DNA of 33,152 bases from Lachnospiraceae bacterium (GCA_017449765.1 JAFTFE010000167.1:1-33152); one strand, 5' to 3'. Counted from the first letter of the stretch, positions 22,841-33,040 are shown. Made by a program: numbers and translations. Notes: generated by a model from the sequence alone, not told the origin.

Positions 22841-23845
22841 ATGATGATTTCATTCATTATTCCGGTATTTAATGTAGAAAGATACTTAGAAAGATGCTTA
22901 AAGTCCATTTTAAATCAAAGTTATAAAGATTATGAAATTATTCTGGTTGACGATGGTTCGACTGATAATTCAAAGTTTATATGCGATAAGTACGAAAAAG
23001 ATAATAGCAATGTTAGGGTGATACATAAAACAAATGAAGGGTTAGGGATGACCAGAAACCGAGGAATAGAGGAATCATCTGGAGAATATTTAATGTTTGT
23101 GGATTCGGACGATTATATTGTTGAAGATGCAGTGAGTAATGTCATAGACTATGTTAGTCGGAATGACTTAGATGTATGTTTTTTTGGTAGAGTCCAGAAT
23201 TTTAAAGGTTATCAGCAGGAATATTTGGAGACTATGCCTAAAAATGTTCCCAGTTATAAGGAACTGACTTCTTTATGCTTAGGAGAACCCTTGAAGAAAG
23301 ATAAATTTGAGATTGGACCGGCATGGAAGGCTGTTTATAGAAAGGAATTTCTGGTAAAAAATGATTTGAAATTTGAATCGGAAAGAATGATATTGAGCGA
23401 AGACTATATTTTTTCTTCAAAGTTATGCATTTCAAGACCAAGAGCAGGCTTTCTAAATATTCCGGTTTACTGTTATTGTGACAATAGTGGTTCTCTTACT
23501 AATAGCTATAATCCTAAAAGGTATTACTTAGCAATGGAACTTTATAAGAGAATGACTGATATGGTAAAAGAATATGGATTAGGCGAGGAAGCCAAGTTTC
23601 GTGCTTATAATAATTATCTGATAAATTTACTGACTTCCTTTAAACATATTGTAAAAGCGAATACTATTGGACGACATCAAAAGATTATAGAGATTAGAAA
23701 TATATGTACCAATCGAGATATTAGGGAAAGTGTTATAGACTATAGCAATGTAGACACAATTAAGCTAAGAATATTACGACGATTGATTTTGCTTAGATGT
23801 AATTATTTGATTTACTGTATGGTTATGGCTAGGTATGGTCGATGA
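22841..23845 (+). CDS. Family 2 glycosyltransferase (second of two)
   Basis: 334 residues with the same architecture as the previous gene: ISFIIPVFNVERYLERCLKS, EIILVDDGSTDNS, GLGMTRNRGIEESSG, LMFVDSDDYIV, and a later LSEDYIFSSKL. The similarity is strongest in the first 110 residues and low afterwards, so the two probably use different acceptors. Ggagaa precedes ATG 22841; ATG 22844 is equally possible. A 102-base AT-rich gap without gene separates them. Confidence 0.9.
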   Translation: MMISFIIPVFNVERYLERCLKSILNQSYKDYEIILVDDGSTDNSKFICDKYEKDNSNVRVIHKTNEGLGMTRNRGIEESSGEYLMFVDSDDYIVEDAVSNVIDYVSRNDLDVCFFGRVQNFKGYQQEYLETMPKNVPSYKELTSLCLGEPLKKDKFEIGPAWKAVYRKEFLVKNDLKFESERMILSEDYIFSSKLCISRPRAGFLNIPVYCYCDNSGSLTNSYNPKRYYLAMELYKRMTDMVKEYGLGEEAKFRAYNNYLINLLTSFKHIVKANTIGRHQKIIEIRNICTNRDIRESVIDYSNVDTIKLRILRRLILLRCNYLIYCMVMARYGR

Positions 23846-23945
23846 GTCATTAAAAGAGGACTATATAGAGACTACGATTTATATATCTGATAGTTTTTAA
23901 ATGATAATTATAATAAATAATATATTCTGTTAAATGAGGAAACAA

Positions 23946-24968
23946 ATGTATAAGATTAGTTGTGTTATGAAAAATATTATTGAATGGATTCTAGCTTTAT
24001 TTATTTCAATGATGATATGTAATACAGTGTGTGTTTTTTATCATAAACCGGCAGGCTGGATTGAGAGACATAATGCATACACATCTAGTATATGGAATCC
24101 TAATTCTACTATAGTATTTGGAACCGAAGGATATGGGATTAATAAAGTAGATTCTAATGGATATGTAAATAAGGAGCTTCCATTAATAGAAAACAGCTAT
24201 GTTCTTATTTCTGGGGCATCTCATACGCAGGGATTACATGTGATGCCAAATGAAAGATATAGTGAGATTCTTAACAGAAAACTAGGTTACAAAGCAGAAT
24301 ATGGTGTATACAATGTTTCTCAGGACGGACAGGAATTCGATGAGATGATAAGTAATTTTCCGGCTTTATTAGAGGAATTTCCTAATTCAAGGGCGATAGT
24401 CTTTGAGATATATAGAACAGATTATAAAAAGTATAAATTCAACTATGACCAAAATGGTAATATAGTGCAGGTTCATTTTAATCCAGATGAGTCAGGATTA
24501 AATAAAAAAAACAGATTATCCACACTAAAGAAAATAGGAATTCGTACTAAAGAGTTGTTACCTGTAGTGAATCGAATTAAGGAACAATTAGTACAATTAA
24601 ATATGGAAGAAAATGTTATATATGAAAAAGACACCTGCTCACTAAATGAATTTAAAATGGCTTTGGCAACAATTAAAGAAGAATATGATGGAGAAATATA
24701 TATATTATATCACCCTTATTTTGAATATACCAAGGATGGTGGAATAAAGATTGAACAGGATAGTACATTGAATATATTTAGAAACTGTTGTGAGGAAAAT
24801 GACATAGTATTTGTAGATTCCACTAGAGAAATAATTTCAGGTTTTGAAGTTGATCACAAGGTTCCATATGGTTTTCAAAATACCCAAATAGGAAAAGGCC
24901 ATCTCAACTCATATGGGCATCAAATGATAGCGGATATTCTTTATGGATATTTGAAAGGAGAAAGATGA
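23946..24968 (+). CDS. SGNH-hydrolase-like membrane-anchored protein, partner of MBOAT
   Basis: About 340 residues. One N-terminal membrane segment (11-31) precedes an extracytoplasmic domain. Ser92 in LISGASHTQG is at the SGNH nucleophile site, and KGHLNSYGHQMIADIL near the C-terminus carries the His block; the usual Asp three residues before that His is Gly here. ATG 23946 is chosen over 23934 because atgagga of the latter is itself the ribosome binding site. The last codons overlap the MBOAT start by four bases (ATGA). Such pairs O-acylate exported polysaccharides, the SGNH protein acting on the outer face, as AlgX/AlgJ do with AlgI. Confidence 0.7.
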   Translation: MYKISCVMKNIIEWILALFISMMICNTVCVFYHKPAGWIERHNAYTSSIWNPNSTIVFGTEGYGINKVDSNGYVNKELPLIENSYVLISGASHTQGLHVMPNERYSEILNRKLGYKAEYGVYNVSQDGQEFDEMISNFPALLEEFPNSRAIVFEIYRTDYKKYKFNYDQNGNIVQVHFNPDESGLNKKNRLSTLKKIGIRTKELLPVVNRIKEQLVQLNMEENVIYEKDTCSLNEFKMALATIKEEYDGEIYILYHPYFEYTKDGGIKIEQDSTLNIFRNCCEENDIVFVDSTREIISGFEVDHKVPYGFQNTQIGKGHLNSYGHQMIADILYGYLKGER

Positions 24969-26410
24969 AATTTCTAAGTTTTAATTCTTTGTACTATATA
25001 TCTTTTGTTATAGTATTGCTTTTATTATTAAAATTTCAAAAGAAAGAAAAAATCAGACAAATTTTTATATTGTTTTTTTCTGTCATATTCTATTTTACAT
25101 GGGGATGGCAAAGCTTTATTGTTTTGATAGGTGAATCGATAATTTGTTTCGTTTGGTATAAATTAAGAAATTACAGTTTTTTTAAGAATATGGGCAGTGC
25201 ATATATAGTAATAACATTGCTAATTGTACTTGCATTGTTTAAATATCGTATATTCATAGATGATATTTTATTTAAAGGGGAGGGATCAACATCCTTTCAA
25301 GGGCTTGATTTTCAGCCGATAGGTATATCTTTCTTTACCTTTTCGATGATAAGCTTTGTGGTTGATGTTTCTAGGGGAAGTGTAGAGGGAGATGTTAAGG
25401 GTACTCAGTTGCTATTGTATATCCTATTCTTCCCTAAAATATTACAAGGACCAATTAATAATTCCGCTAGCTTTATCAAAGAATTACAAAAAGAACATAT
25501 TATATGCAAGGAAGATGTAATTAATGGGGCGCAAATCTTTTTGTTTGGATTGATAAAAAAGATTGTTGTCGCAGATAGATTGGCTTTGTTTGTTGATACA
25601 GTTTATAGAACGCCTAAAGTTTTTGATTCTTTAAGCATTTTAGTTTGTATTGTAGCTTATACTATTCATTTATATTGTGATTTTTCTGGATATACAGATA
25701 TGGCTATTGGAACAAGCAGAATGCTGGGGTATGATTTGGCCTCCAACTTTAATCTTCCGTTCATGTCTCAGAGCGTTTCCGAGTATTGGAGAAGATGGCA
25801 TATGTCCTTGAATGAATGGTTTAGAGAATATTTATTTTATCCGATTGTAAGAGCAAAATGGGTAAATGGATTTAGGAAAAAATGTAAGGGAAAGTTACCC
25901 AAAAATATAGTTAATATTCTTCCTTCTGCCATAGGAATGGTGTTTGTATGGCCTTTGATTGGACTATGGCACGGAGCGTCTCTAAATTATGTTTTGCATG
26001 GGTCGTTATATGGTCTTATGATGATTATAGGTCTTGTGTATGGTGCACTAATAAAGAATCGGCATGAGGGTAAAGTATTTACTGTGCTTAGGATTATAAG
26101 AACATATTTGATTACTGTTGTTATGCTGACGCTATTTAGATCGCCTGATATAGACACATTTACTACAATTTTTTCAAGGCTTTTCAATTGCGCAGGTGGA
26201 ATAAGATACATTTCAGTTTGGGCTTTAGTATATATTCCTTTAGTAATAGGATGCAATATTTTTGCTTATATTAAGAATGGTGGCAATAGCTATCATCCAA
26301 TTCTGGATTTGACATTATTCAGGAATAAAGTAATACTTCTAACTGCTGTCATACTGATGGTTATTTTTATGTATTCGGGAGAAAGCTACTTTATGTACTT
26401 TCAATTTTGA
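24965..26410 (+). CDS. MBOAT family membrane O-acyltransferase (AlgI/DltB-like)
   Basis: 481 residues with about eleven membrane segments. Family blocks are FQPIGISFFTFSMISFVVDV, FFPKILQGPI, YCDFSGYTDMAIGTSRMLGY and FNLPFMSQSVSEYWRRWHMS. His279 (RRWHMSLNEWF) and invariant His336 (GLWHGASLNY) are the two expected active-site histidines. It should pass an acyl group across the membrane to the neighbouring SGNH protein or directly to the glycan. The acyl donor is unknown; an acyl carrier protein encoded later in the same locus is an intriguing candidate carrier. Confidence 0.93.
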   Translation: MKFLSFNSLYYISFVIVLLLLLKFQKKEKIRQIFILFFSVIFYFTWGWQSFIVLIGESIICFVWYKLRNYSFFKNMGSAYIVITLLIVLALFKYRIFIDDILFKGEGSTSFQGLDFQPIGISFFTFSMISFVVDVSRGSVEGDVKGTQLLLYILFFPKILQGPINNSASFIKELQKEHIICKEDVINGAQIFLFGLIKKIVVADRLALFVDTVYRTPKVFDSLSILVCIVAYTIHLYCDFSGYTDMAIGTSRMLGYDLASNFNLPFMSQSVSEYWRRWHMSLNEWFREYLFYPIVRAKWVNGFRKKCKGKLPKNIVNILPSAIGMVFVWPLIGLWHGASLNYVLHGSLYGLMMIIGLVYGALIKNRHEGKVFTVLRIIRTYLITVVMLTLFRSPDIDTFTTIFSRLFNCAGGIRYISVWALVYIPLVIGCNIFAYIKNGGNSYHPILDLTLFRNKVILLTAVILMVIFMYSGESYFMYFQF

Positions 26411-26430
26411 TAAAAAGGAACAGTAAAGGT

Positions 26431-27510
26431 ATGAAAAATAGAAATATAAATCTGGATTATATTAGAGCGTTTGCATTAATTTTTGTGGTGTCTATTCATA
26501 GTTTTCTACATATTGATTATTATTCTCAGCCAAATGAAGGGATGTTGATGCTATTACTGTCTTGTCTGAGAATATTATTGAATACGTGTGTTCCTCTTTT
26601 TTTAATATTATCTGGTTTTCTTCAGGTTAGCAAGATTCCGACAAAAGAATATTATTTAAAATTTATATATATTTATCTTATATACATAGCATGTGGGATG
26701 GGGTGTCAAATTTATATTTTTGTTTTTCAAAATGAAAGCTTTAAACTGAGAGAAAGCATGATATCGTTTATTTCATTTAGAGCTTCGCCTTATGGATGGT
26801 ATGTAGGAATGTACTTCGGTTTATATCTTATTATTCCTTTTATTAACTTGCTATTAAAAGAACTCTCGAATAAGCAGGTGCTTGTTTTGTTGGGCAGTTT
26901 GATAATTATTACAATTTTACCTAGCCTATTTAATAATATGGATCTTGAGAATATAAAATGGTGGCAAGGGACAAAGGATCACTATTTCATGGTGGTTGAT
27001 GATTTTTGGACGGGGTTTTACCCAGTCACATTTTATATAATAGGATATGTCATAAATAAAAATAGAGAAAAAATAATAGAAAAAAGATATTTGTATTATG
27101 TTTTAGTTCCGATTCAAATGATATTATATGGGATTTATAATTATGCTAGGAATTATGGTTCCCAATTTCCATGGACAACAGAATGTACTTATAATGGATA
27201 TCAAAGCTTACTGATGTCGACCTGCGTGTTTTGTATGATAATTTCTGTTAATTTAAAAAATAATGGGTTTAGTGCTAGTGTGGTTAAATTTTTAGCAAAA
27301 CATTCTCTTTCGATATATCTGTTATCGTATGCATCGGATAGTGCAGTATATCATATTTCTGGGAGAATAGTTAATAGCTTTTGTTATCGAGCTTATACTA
27401 TTCCGATTACAGTTTTTTTAAGTATTGTTATAGCTTCTATACCAAGCGTAATAGTTGTAAAATTGGCAGCTTATTTATATGCAAAGTTTCAGAATAAGTT
27501 TTGTTGTTGA
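26431..27510 (+). CDS. Acyltransferase family 3 membrane protein (second)
   Basis: About 359 residues, ten or so hydrophobic segments. The N-terminal block NLDYIRAFALIFVVSIHSF has the conserved Arg and His of acyltransferase-3 proteins, and VPLFLILSGFL and WYVGMYFGLYLIIPF follow in the usual order. ATG 26431 (aaggaa ten bases before) gives the usual N-terminus; an upstream TTG at 26407 overlaps the MBOAT gene. It probably decorates a different sugar from the first acyltransferase-3. Confidence 0.88.
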   Translation: MKNRNINLDYIRAFALIFVVSIHSFLHIDYYSQPNEGMLMLLLSCLRILLNTCVPLFLILSGFLQVSKIPTKEYYLKFIYIYLIYIACGMGCQIYIFVFQNESFKLRESMISFISFRASPYGWYVGMYFGLYLIIPFINLLLKELSNKQVLVLLGSLIIITILPSLFNNMDLENIKWWQGTKDHYFMVVDDFWTGFYPVTFYIIGYVINKNREKIIEKRYLYYVLVPIQMILYGIYNYARNYGSQFPWTTECTYNGYQSLLMSTCVFCMIISVNLKNNGFSASVVKFLAKHSLSIYLLSYASDSAVYHISGRIVNSFCYRAYTIPITVFLSIVIASIPSVIVVKLAAYLYAKFQNKFCC

Positions 27511-27553
27511 TATTTGGCGTGATTTAAGAATTAAGATATAGCTGGAGATTAAA

Positions 27554-28819
27554 ATGAAGTATAGAATTAATTTCAAAAAAGAAGAAGCTGTTTTTGTAAT
27601 AATAACAATAATGACAATAACACGAGGCGTGTATACTTTTAATGCTAATGTGTATATAACTAATGGCTTGGCTATGGTATGGATTCTGTACAGTTATTTT
27701 TGTAAAGCTAGTAAAAACAATAAAAAGATAATAGCTCCAATCATTAAACTATATACAATACCACTTATTGGTATGATACTTTATACTATAATTTTATGGG
27801 CATTCAAGAAACCATCCGGATTGGGAAGTTCAATAGGATATTACACACGCCTTGTATCGAATTTTTTGTGGCTTTTTATTATGACATTTTATGCATATAG
27901 GGCTTTGATCGTATTTGGCATAAAAACCTTCAAATTATATCTTTTTTCTTTCGTGGCAAGTTATAGTGTTTTTTCTTTCATACCAGCACTAATTAAAGCA
28001 AGACCACTAGATATGCTAAGATATGCTTTGGGAGGTGATGGGTATGTAGAGGCTGAACGATGGTTGGAAAAAACCGACGTATTATTTGGCTTAGGTGTAT
28101 TGTTTGTTTTTTTATTTATCACCCAGAAAAGAAAAATAAATAAATATTCATTATCTTTAATGGTTACGATGATATTGTTTCTGTTTATAGGGAATAAAAG
28201 GATAGAACTAGGAGGCATCTTTGCTGTTTTGGTTTATTATTATTTAATTGATTCTAAACTAAAGAATTTCAATAGTAAGCTTTTGAGTTTAAGTATTATA
28301 CAGATGTTAGCTGCGATTATTTTTATTTATATAATATATTCAGGTTTCCTTACGGAAATTGCTTTGAAATATAATGTTAATTTTAATTTCAGAATAGATA
28401 CTTGGACATATTGGGCAGGCAGGACCAATTTCTCTTTCTTTTATCCAGGACTAGGATCTTCTTTTGTTGATAAAGAAACTTTTAATATTGTGAATGCAAA
28501 CAATGGTTTTTTATATAATGGATATATTATATTGAATGGAATGCATAGTGATTTGATGAAAAAATACGTAGAATTAGGGTTTGTTCCTTTTTTGCTTTGG
28601 ACCTGGTATATTTCGTATTATAGAATTAAGAAATTGAGTAAATGCAGAGGAAAATTTGTGGCAGATGTGTGCATGTTGGTTTCACTACTAATTTTTGTAT
28701 TGTACTATACAGATAATAGTTTTGATTATTTTGATACTGTTACATCTACTATTATTGTTGTAGGTTGTGCATGTTTTTACACAGATGATAAATTACAAAA
28801 TAAAAAAGGTGGATTGTAA
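27554..28819 (+). CDS. Wzy-like polysaccharide polymerase
   Basis: 421 residues, strongly hydrophobic, about ten or eleven membrane segments with a large outer loop between roughly 300 and 350. That loop ends in NGMHSDLMKKYVELGFVPFLLW, resembling the conserved stretch of Wzy/O-antigen-polymerase proteins. FLFIGNKRIELGGIFAVLVYYY is also typical. It should join repeat units outside the membrane. Sequence conservation in this class is poor, so the call rests on topology plus that motif plus locus context. Its stop overlaps the next ATG (TAATG). Confidence 0.78.
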   Translation: MKYRINFKKEEAVFVIITIMTITRGVYTFNANVYITNGLAMVWILYSYFCKASKNNKKIIAPIIKLYTIPLIGMILYTIILWAFKKPSGLGSSIGYYTRLVSNFLWLFIMTFYAYRALIVFGIKTFKLYLFSFVASYSVFSFIPALIKARPLDMLRYALGGDGYVEAERWLEKTDVLFGLGVLFVFLFITQKRKINKYSLSLMVTMILFLFIGNKRIELGGIFAVLVYYYLIDSKLKNFNSKLLSLSIIQMLAAIIFIYIIYSGFLTEIALKYNVNFNFRIDTWTYWAGRTNFSFFYPGLGSSFVDKETFNIVNANNGFLYNGYIILNGMHSDLMKKYVELGFVPFLLWTWYISYYRIKKLSKCRGKFVADVCMLVSLLIFVLYYTDNSFDYFDTVTSTIIVVGCACFYTDDKLQNKKGGL

Positions 28820-29940
28820 TGAAAAAATTACTGTTTTTATGCAGAACTCCAATACATGTATTACGAACTATACAGCTTAAATTTGAGTTGTATGAGCATT
28901 CCTCTGTTGACATCTGTATTTTTGATTCATTCAAAGGAAGTGATAAAATAATAGAGAGAATTAACAATAAGTCTATTTTTGATTATGTACTTTATGTTAG
29001 TGATTCGGATTATATGTATGACGGCAAGTTTTCTGACTTGGTATCATATATTAAAAAATCAAACTATAAAAAATTTCTGAAATCAAATATATATGATGAA
29101 CTATTTACTTATGATATTTTTGGCCAATTTAATGAAATAGCATACAATGTATTGAGAAAGAATAATTCAAATTTAGTATATAATATGATGGAAGATGGTC
29201 CCACATTATATTATGTAGAGAGAATAGACTCAAAAACTAAGAAATATTTGTATACATTATTTGGATTGAAGAATAGCCTAGATTATATTGATAACTGGTG
29301 GTTTAGCCGACCGGATTTAATGACTGTATTTGGTAATGGAATAAAAAAAAGTATTCCAAAAGTTGATAAGAATAATCTAGACATGATAAAGTACATGAAT
29401 TATGTTTTTGATTATAAAGATTCCGAGGATATAAGAAATGCGGATATAATGTTTATGGAAGAATGTTTTTGTAATGATGGATTATTGAAAGATAGTAAGG
29501 ATCTTAGAATCTTCAAGGGGATAAAATCTGCAATTGAAAATGTCGATTGTGTAGTTAAAATTCATCCAAGGTCTGTGGATAATAGATTTGATGGTGATTT
29601 TAAAGTTTTACCAAACGATGGAATTCCATGGGAGTTGTTTGCGCTTAATATGGATGTATCAAAAAAAATAATGGTGTCTATAGCGTGTACTACCATGATT
29701 TCTTCAAGCATGTTGTTTGGCGAAGAATCATTCTCTCTAATGTTATACCCAATGTTTATAAACGATATAATAGATTTGAGAAAGAAGACTCCTTATTTTA
29801 ATGGTGATAGAGTTGAAAAATTATTAGAACAAACTAAAGTATATAAAAATCCTGAAAGGATTCAGGTTGCTGAAAGTACTGATGAGGCAATAGAAATTAT
29901 AAAGAAGTGGATTGAAATTATTAAAAATAATAATGGGTGA
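28819..29940 (+). CDS. GT52-like glycosyltransferase (sialyltransferase/polysialyltransferase fold)
   Basis: 373 residues. The N-terminal LLFLCRTPIHVLRTIQL matches the opening of GT52 enzymes, EDGPTLYY (125-132) is their acidic signature and VKIHPR (246-251) their His-Pro nucleotide-binding motif; TTMISSSMLFG near 300 fits the donor-binding serine stretch. GT52 members move sialic acid, glucose or galactose onto surface glycans. No sialic acid synthesis gene is seen here, so the sugar is open. It overlaps the previous gene by one base and the next by a few. Confidence 0.75.
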   Translation: MKKLLFLCRTPIHVLRTIQLKFELYEHSSVDICIFDSFKGSDKIIERINNKSIFDYVLYVSDSDYMYDGKFSDLVSYIKKSNYKKFLKSNIYDELFTYDIFGQFNEIAYNVLRKNNSNLVYNMMEDGPTLYYVERIDSKTKKYLYTLFGLKNSLDYIDNWWFSRPDLMTVFGNGIKKSIPKVDKNNLDMIKYMNYVFDYKDSEDIRNADIMFMEECFCNDGLLKDSKDLRIFKGIKSAIENVDCVVKIHPRSVDNRFDGDFKVLPNDGIPWELFALNMDVSKKIMVSIACTTMISSSMLFGEESFSLMLYPMFINDIIDLRKKTPYFNGDRVEKLLEQTKVYKNPERIQVAESTDEAIEIIKKWIEIIKNNNG

Positions 29941-30889
29941 TTTAGTGAATAGTAGAATAAAGACATTTATAAAGAGATTATTTCCAGAAAAATGCATTTA
30001 TTATTACAGAGTTATGCAAGTTATGCCCCAATATTTAAGAACGGTGATTAAATTAAAACATTATACAAATGATAAAATAATAATATGCAGCGATGATGAA
30101 ACAATAAGCTTAATTACTAATCAAAGATACTCATTGTGTCGTTTTGGTGATGGAGAGTTTCAATGGATGCTAGATGAAGGGAAGCAATATTTTCAAGATC
30201 AATCCGATGGCCTTAAAATGAGACTTCAAGAAGTATTTTCATCTGAAGTAGAAAACCTGTTAATCGGAATACCAAAAGGTGTATTCGACAGTAGTAATTG
30301 TAATCTACAGGCAAAAATGTATTGGGAGATAATAAACCGTTCTCATATGCAGTGTATAATGAAAATGGCAGGTAATAATCACAAATTTGCTGACGCAAGC
30401 ATATCAAGACCGTATATAGATTATAAATCTCGTGAATATAGTAAAAGAAAATTTAAAGAGTTACAAAGAATTTGGAATAAAAGAGATTTGGTAATTGTTG
30501 AGGGCAGTGGTACAAAACTAGGAATAGGAAATGATTTGCTTGATAATGCTAATTCAATATCAAGAATAATATGCCCGCCTAAAAATGCATTTGCTCGTAT
30601 TGATGAAATTGAGGATGCAATTATAAGGTGTGTGGATAAAAGGAATCAGTTAGTTTTAGTAGCTTTGGGCCCTACAGCTACTATAATAGCCTATGATATG
30701 TGTAAAGTTGGATATCAGGTTGTTGATATCGGTCATGTAGATGTTGAATATGTATGGTATTTAAGACGTGATTTATACAGGAAGCCTATTGAAGGTAAAT
30801 CGGTTAATGAAAGTGGGAACATATCATTTTCTGACACTTATGATTGCGAGAAGAAATATATAGATTCAATACTTACAAAGATTCTATGA
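29933..30889 (+). CDS. GT-D fold glycosyltransferase (DUF1792, SP_1767-like)
   Basis: About 318 residues. Diagnostic blocks are SLCRFGDGEFQWML with the DxE motif (about 73-75), SRPYIDYKSRE, VIVEGSGTKLGIGNDLLDNA and VALGPTATIIAYDMCKVGYQVVDIGHVDVEYVW. The last segment is the hallmark of GT-D enzymes like the streptococcal adhesin glucosyltransferase dGT1. ATG 29933 overlaps the previous stop; GTG 29945 is an alternative, with gggtga just before it. Its place among polysaccharide genes suggests a repeat-unit sugar rather than a protein glycan. Confidence 0.85.
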   Translation: MGDLVNSRIKTFIKRLFPEKCIYYYRVMQVMPQYLRTVIKLKHYTNDKIIICSDDETISLITNQRYSLCRFGDGEFQWMLDEGKQYFQDQSDGLKMRLQEVFSSEVENLLIGIPKGVFDSSNCNLQAKMYWEIINRSHMQCIMKMAGNNHKFADASISRPYIDYKSREYSKRKFKELQRIWNKRDLVIVEGSGTKLGIGNDLLDNANSISRIICPPKNAFARIDEIEDAIIRCVDKRNQLVLVALGPTATIIAYDMCKVGYQVVDIGHVDVEYVWYLRRDLYRKPIEGKSVNESGNISFSDTYDCEKKYIDSILTKIL

Positions 30890-30911
30890 CGTAATTTAGA
30901 AAGGAAATGTT

Positions 30912-32705
30912 ATGAAAGAACTGGAATACCCATTTGATGGGAAGCGCATTATCGGAAAAAAATTGAAACTACGTAGATATCTATTGAAAGACGGAACAAA
31001 ACGAATTAAAAAGAAGATTGTTATACTTGGGGGATCGACCACAAATGACATAAAACTTTGCATAGAATTGTTTTTGCTTAATCAGGGTATTGAGCCTGAG
31101 TTTTATGAATCGGATTATAACCAGTATTATCAAGAAGCAATGTTTCCGTCGGAGGAATTTGTGAACTTTGCCCCTGATATTATCTATATCTATACTTCAA
31201 ACAGGAATATTAATTCATATCCCAATATGAGTGATACGGCAGAAGCAGTTGATCATCTGATAAAAACGGAGATTCAGAAATATTCATCAATGTGGGATAA
31301 TTTGAATGCTATATTTCATTGTCCTATCATTCAGAACAACTTTGAGAAGCCTGTTTATCGGTTAATGGGTAATCAGGATGTTGCAAATATTCATGGTAAA
31401 GTTAACTTTATAAACCGTTTGAATCAAAAATTTGTAGAATATGCTCAGATACATGAGAACTTTTATATTTGTGATTTGGATTATATTTCTTCCGATTATG
31501 GGCTTTCTGCTTGGCATGACCTAAATTATTGGTATATGTACAAGTATGCGATGAGTTTACAGGCAATTCCGTATTTGTCATTCAATGTCGCAAATATAAT
31601 TAAGTCTATTTTTGGCAAAAACAAGAAGGGCTTTGTGCTTGATTTGGATAATACGCTTTGGGGAGGGGTCGTCGGGGACGATGGTGCTGATAATATTGAA
31701 ATTGGACCAGAGGAGGCGGTAGGTCAGGCATATTTGGAGTTTCAACAGTATTTGAAAGAACATAAGCAACTGGGCGTTATTCTTAATGTAGATTCCAAAA
31801 ATGAGGCAGAGAACGCTATAGCTGGACTTAATCATCCGGATGGTGTGTTAAAGCCTGATGATATGATTGTCATTAAGGCAAATTGGGAGCCGAAAGATAG
31901 GAATTTTCAGACAATTGCTAATGAACTGACTCTCTTGCCTGAAAGCCTTGTTTTTGTAGATGATAATCCTGCTGAAAGGCATATAGTGTCAGAACAATTT
32001 TTTGGTGTTGCCGTACCTGATATTGGGTCTGTGCAGGACTATATCAAAGTATTAGATCGATCTGGTTTTTTTGAAACAACGGTTATTTCTAGTGAGGATG
32101 CTAAAAGAAATGATATGTATAGGCAAAATGCCGAGAGAGAACAACAAAAAGCTAAGTTTAAGAATTACACAGATTATCTCCTAAGTCTTAATATGAAAGG
32201 AACTATCAAACCTTTTGAGCCGGTGCTTATGGGTAGAATATCACAGCTTTCCAATAAGAGTAATCAGTTCAATCTTACGACACGGCGTTACACACAAGAA
32301 GAGATAGAGACTGTGGCTGCCGATAATGCTTATATTGACCTTTATGGAAGGCTTGAGGATCAATTTGGAGATAATGGTGTTGTCAGTGTAGTGATTGGTC
32401 ATCAGAATGGGAGAGTAGTAAATATAGACTTATGGATAATGTCATGCCGTGTTCTTAAGCGTGACATGGAATATGCCATGATGGATGAGTTTGTAAGAAC
32501 ATGCAAGCTACGTCAAGTGGATAAGATAATTGGTCATTATTATCCGACTTCAAAAAACGCAATGGTTAAGGATTTTTTTGGCTTGCACGGTTTTAGGAAG
32601 ATATCCGAGGATAATGAGGGAAATACAGTATGGGAATTAAATGTAATCGATTATAGGTTTCAAAATCACGTAATTGTTGTAAATGAAGAACTGATGGATG
32701 ATTGA
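30912..32705 (+). CDS. FkbH-like HAD-IIIC protein (glyceryl-ACP loading type)
   Basis: 597 residues. The N-terminal 230 residues resemble an SGNH-like domain (IVILGGSTTNDIKLC; SAWHDLNYWYMY). The HAD domain has GFVLDLDNTLWGGVVGDDG with Asp244 and Asp246, SKN at 295-297, Lys328 in NWEPKD, and LVFVDDNPAER with Asp350/351. The C-terminal 150 residues form a GNAT-like part (SQLSNKSNQFNLTTRRY...). FkbH proteins take glyceryl from 1,3-bisphosphoglycerate, remove the phosphate and load it onto an acyl carrier protein. The small ACP gene follows at 95 bases. In a polysaccharide locus this suggests a glyceryl or related three-carbon decoration. Ribosome site gaaagga. Confidence 0.88.
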   Translation: MKELEYPFDGKRIIGKKLKLRRYLLKDGTKRIKKKIVILGGSTTNDIKLCIELFLLNQGIEPEFYESDYNQYYQEAMFPSEEFVNFAPDIIYIYTSNRNINSYPNMSDTAEAVDHLIKTEIQKYSSMWDNLNAIFHCPIIQNNFEKPVYRLMGNQDVANIHGKVNFINRLNQKFVEYAQIHENFYICDLDYISSDYGLSAWHDLNYWYMYKYAMSLQAIPYLSFNVANIIKSIFGKNKKGFVLDLDNTLWGGVVGDDGADNIEIGPEEAVGQAYLEFQQYLKEHKQLGVILNVDSKNEAENAIAGLNHPDGVLKPDDMIVIKANWEPKDRNFQTIANELTLLPESLVFVDDNPAERHIVSEQFFGVAVPDIGSVQDYIKVLDRSGFFETTVISSEDAKRNDMYRQNAEREQQKAKFKNYTDYLLSLNMKGTIKPFEPVLMGRISQLSNKSNQFNLTTRRYTQEEIETVAADNAYIDLYGRLEDQFGDNGVVSVVIGHQNGRVVNIDLWIMSCRVLKRDMEYAMMDEFVRTCKLRQVDKIIGHYYPTSKNAMVKDFFGLHGFRKISEDNEGNTVWELNVIDYRFQNHVIVVNEELMDD

Positions 32706-32800
32706 GTATATATTTAGTATCAGAAGATGCTAATACATTATTTGGCACAATTATTCAATAACTGCCAGAATGGATTTTATATGAAAGGAAGTATTATAAT

Positions 32801-33040
32801 ATGACAAGGAAAGAAGTTTTTGAAAAACTCAACGAGGTTTATCGTGATGTTTTTGACAATGCAGACATAATAGTAGGTGATTCAACAACCGCTTCAGATA
32901 TTGATGGATGGGATAGCCTTATGCATATTACTCTTATTTCAGAGGTAGAAGATGCATTTGGCGTTCATTTCGAGATGAAGGATGTAACTAAGATGCAGAA
33001 TGTGGGTGAGATGGTGAATAAGATTTTAGAGCTGATTTAG
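32801..33040 (+). CDS. Acyl carrier protein
   Basis: 79 residues, the usual length. DIDGWDSLMHITLISEVE has the phosphopantetheine Ser39 in the form GWDSLMH seen in ACPs working with FkbH or dedicated synthetases (housekeeping AcpP has DSLD). A strong gaaagga precedes ATG 32801. It should carry the three-carbon unit from FkbH. What follows to the window end (33041-33152) shows no gene. Confidence 0.92.
   Translation: MTRKEVFEKLNEVYRDVFDNADIIVGDSTTASDIDGWDSLMHITLISEVEDAFGVHFEMKDVTKMQNVGEMVNKILELI

Noticed and set aside
29912-29932. Upstream TTG start for the GT-D glycosyltransferase
   Set aside because: It would overlap the previous gene by 29 bases and has no Shine-Dalgarno; ATG 29933 or GTG 29945 fit better.
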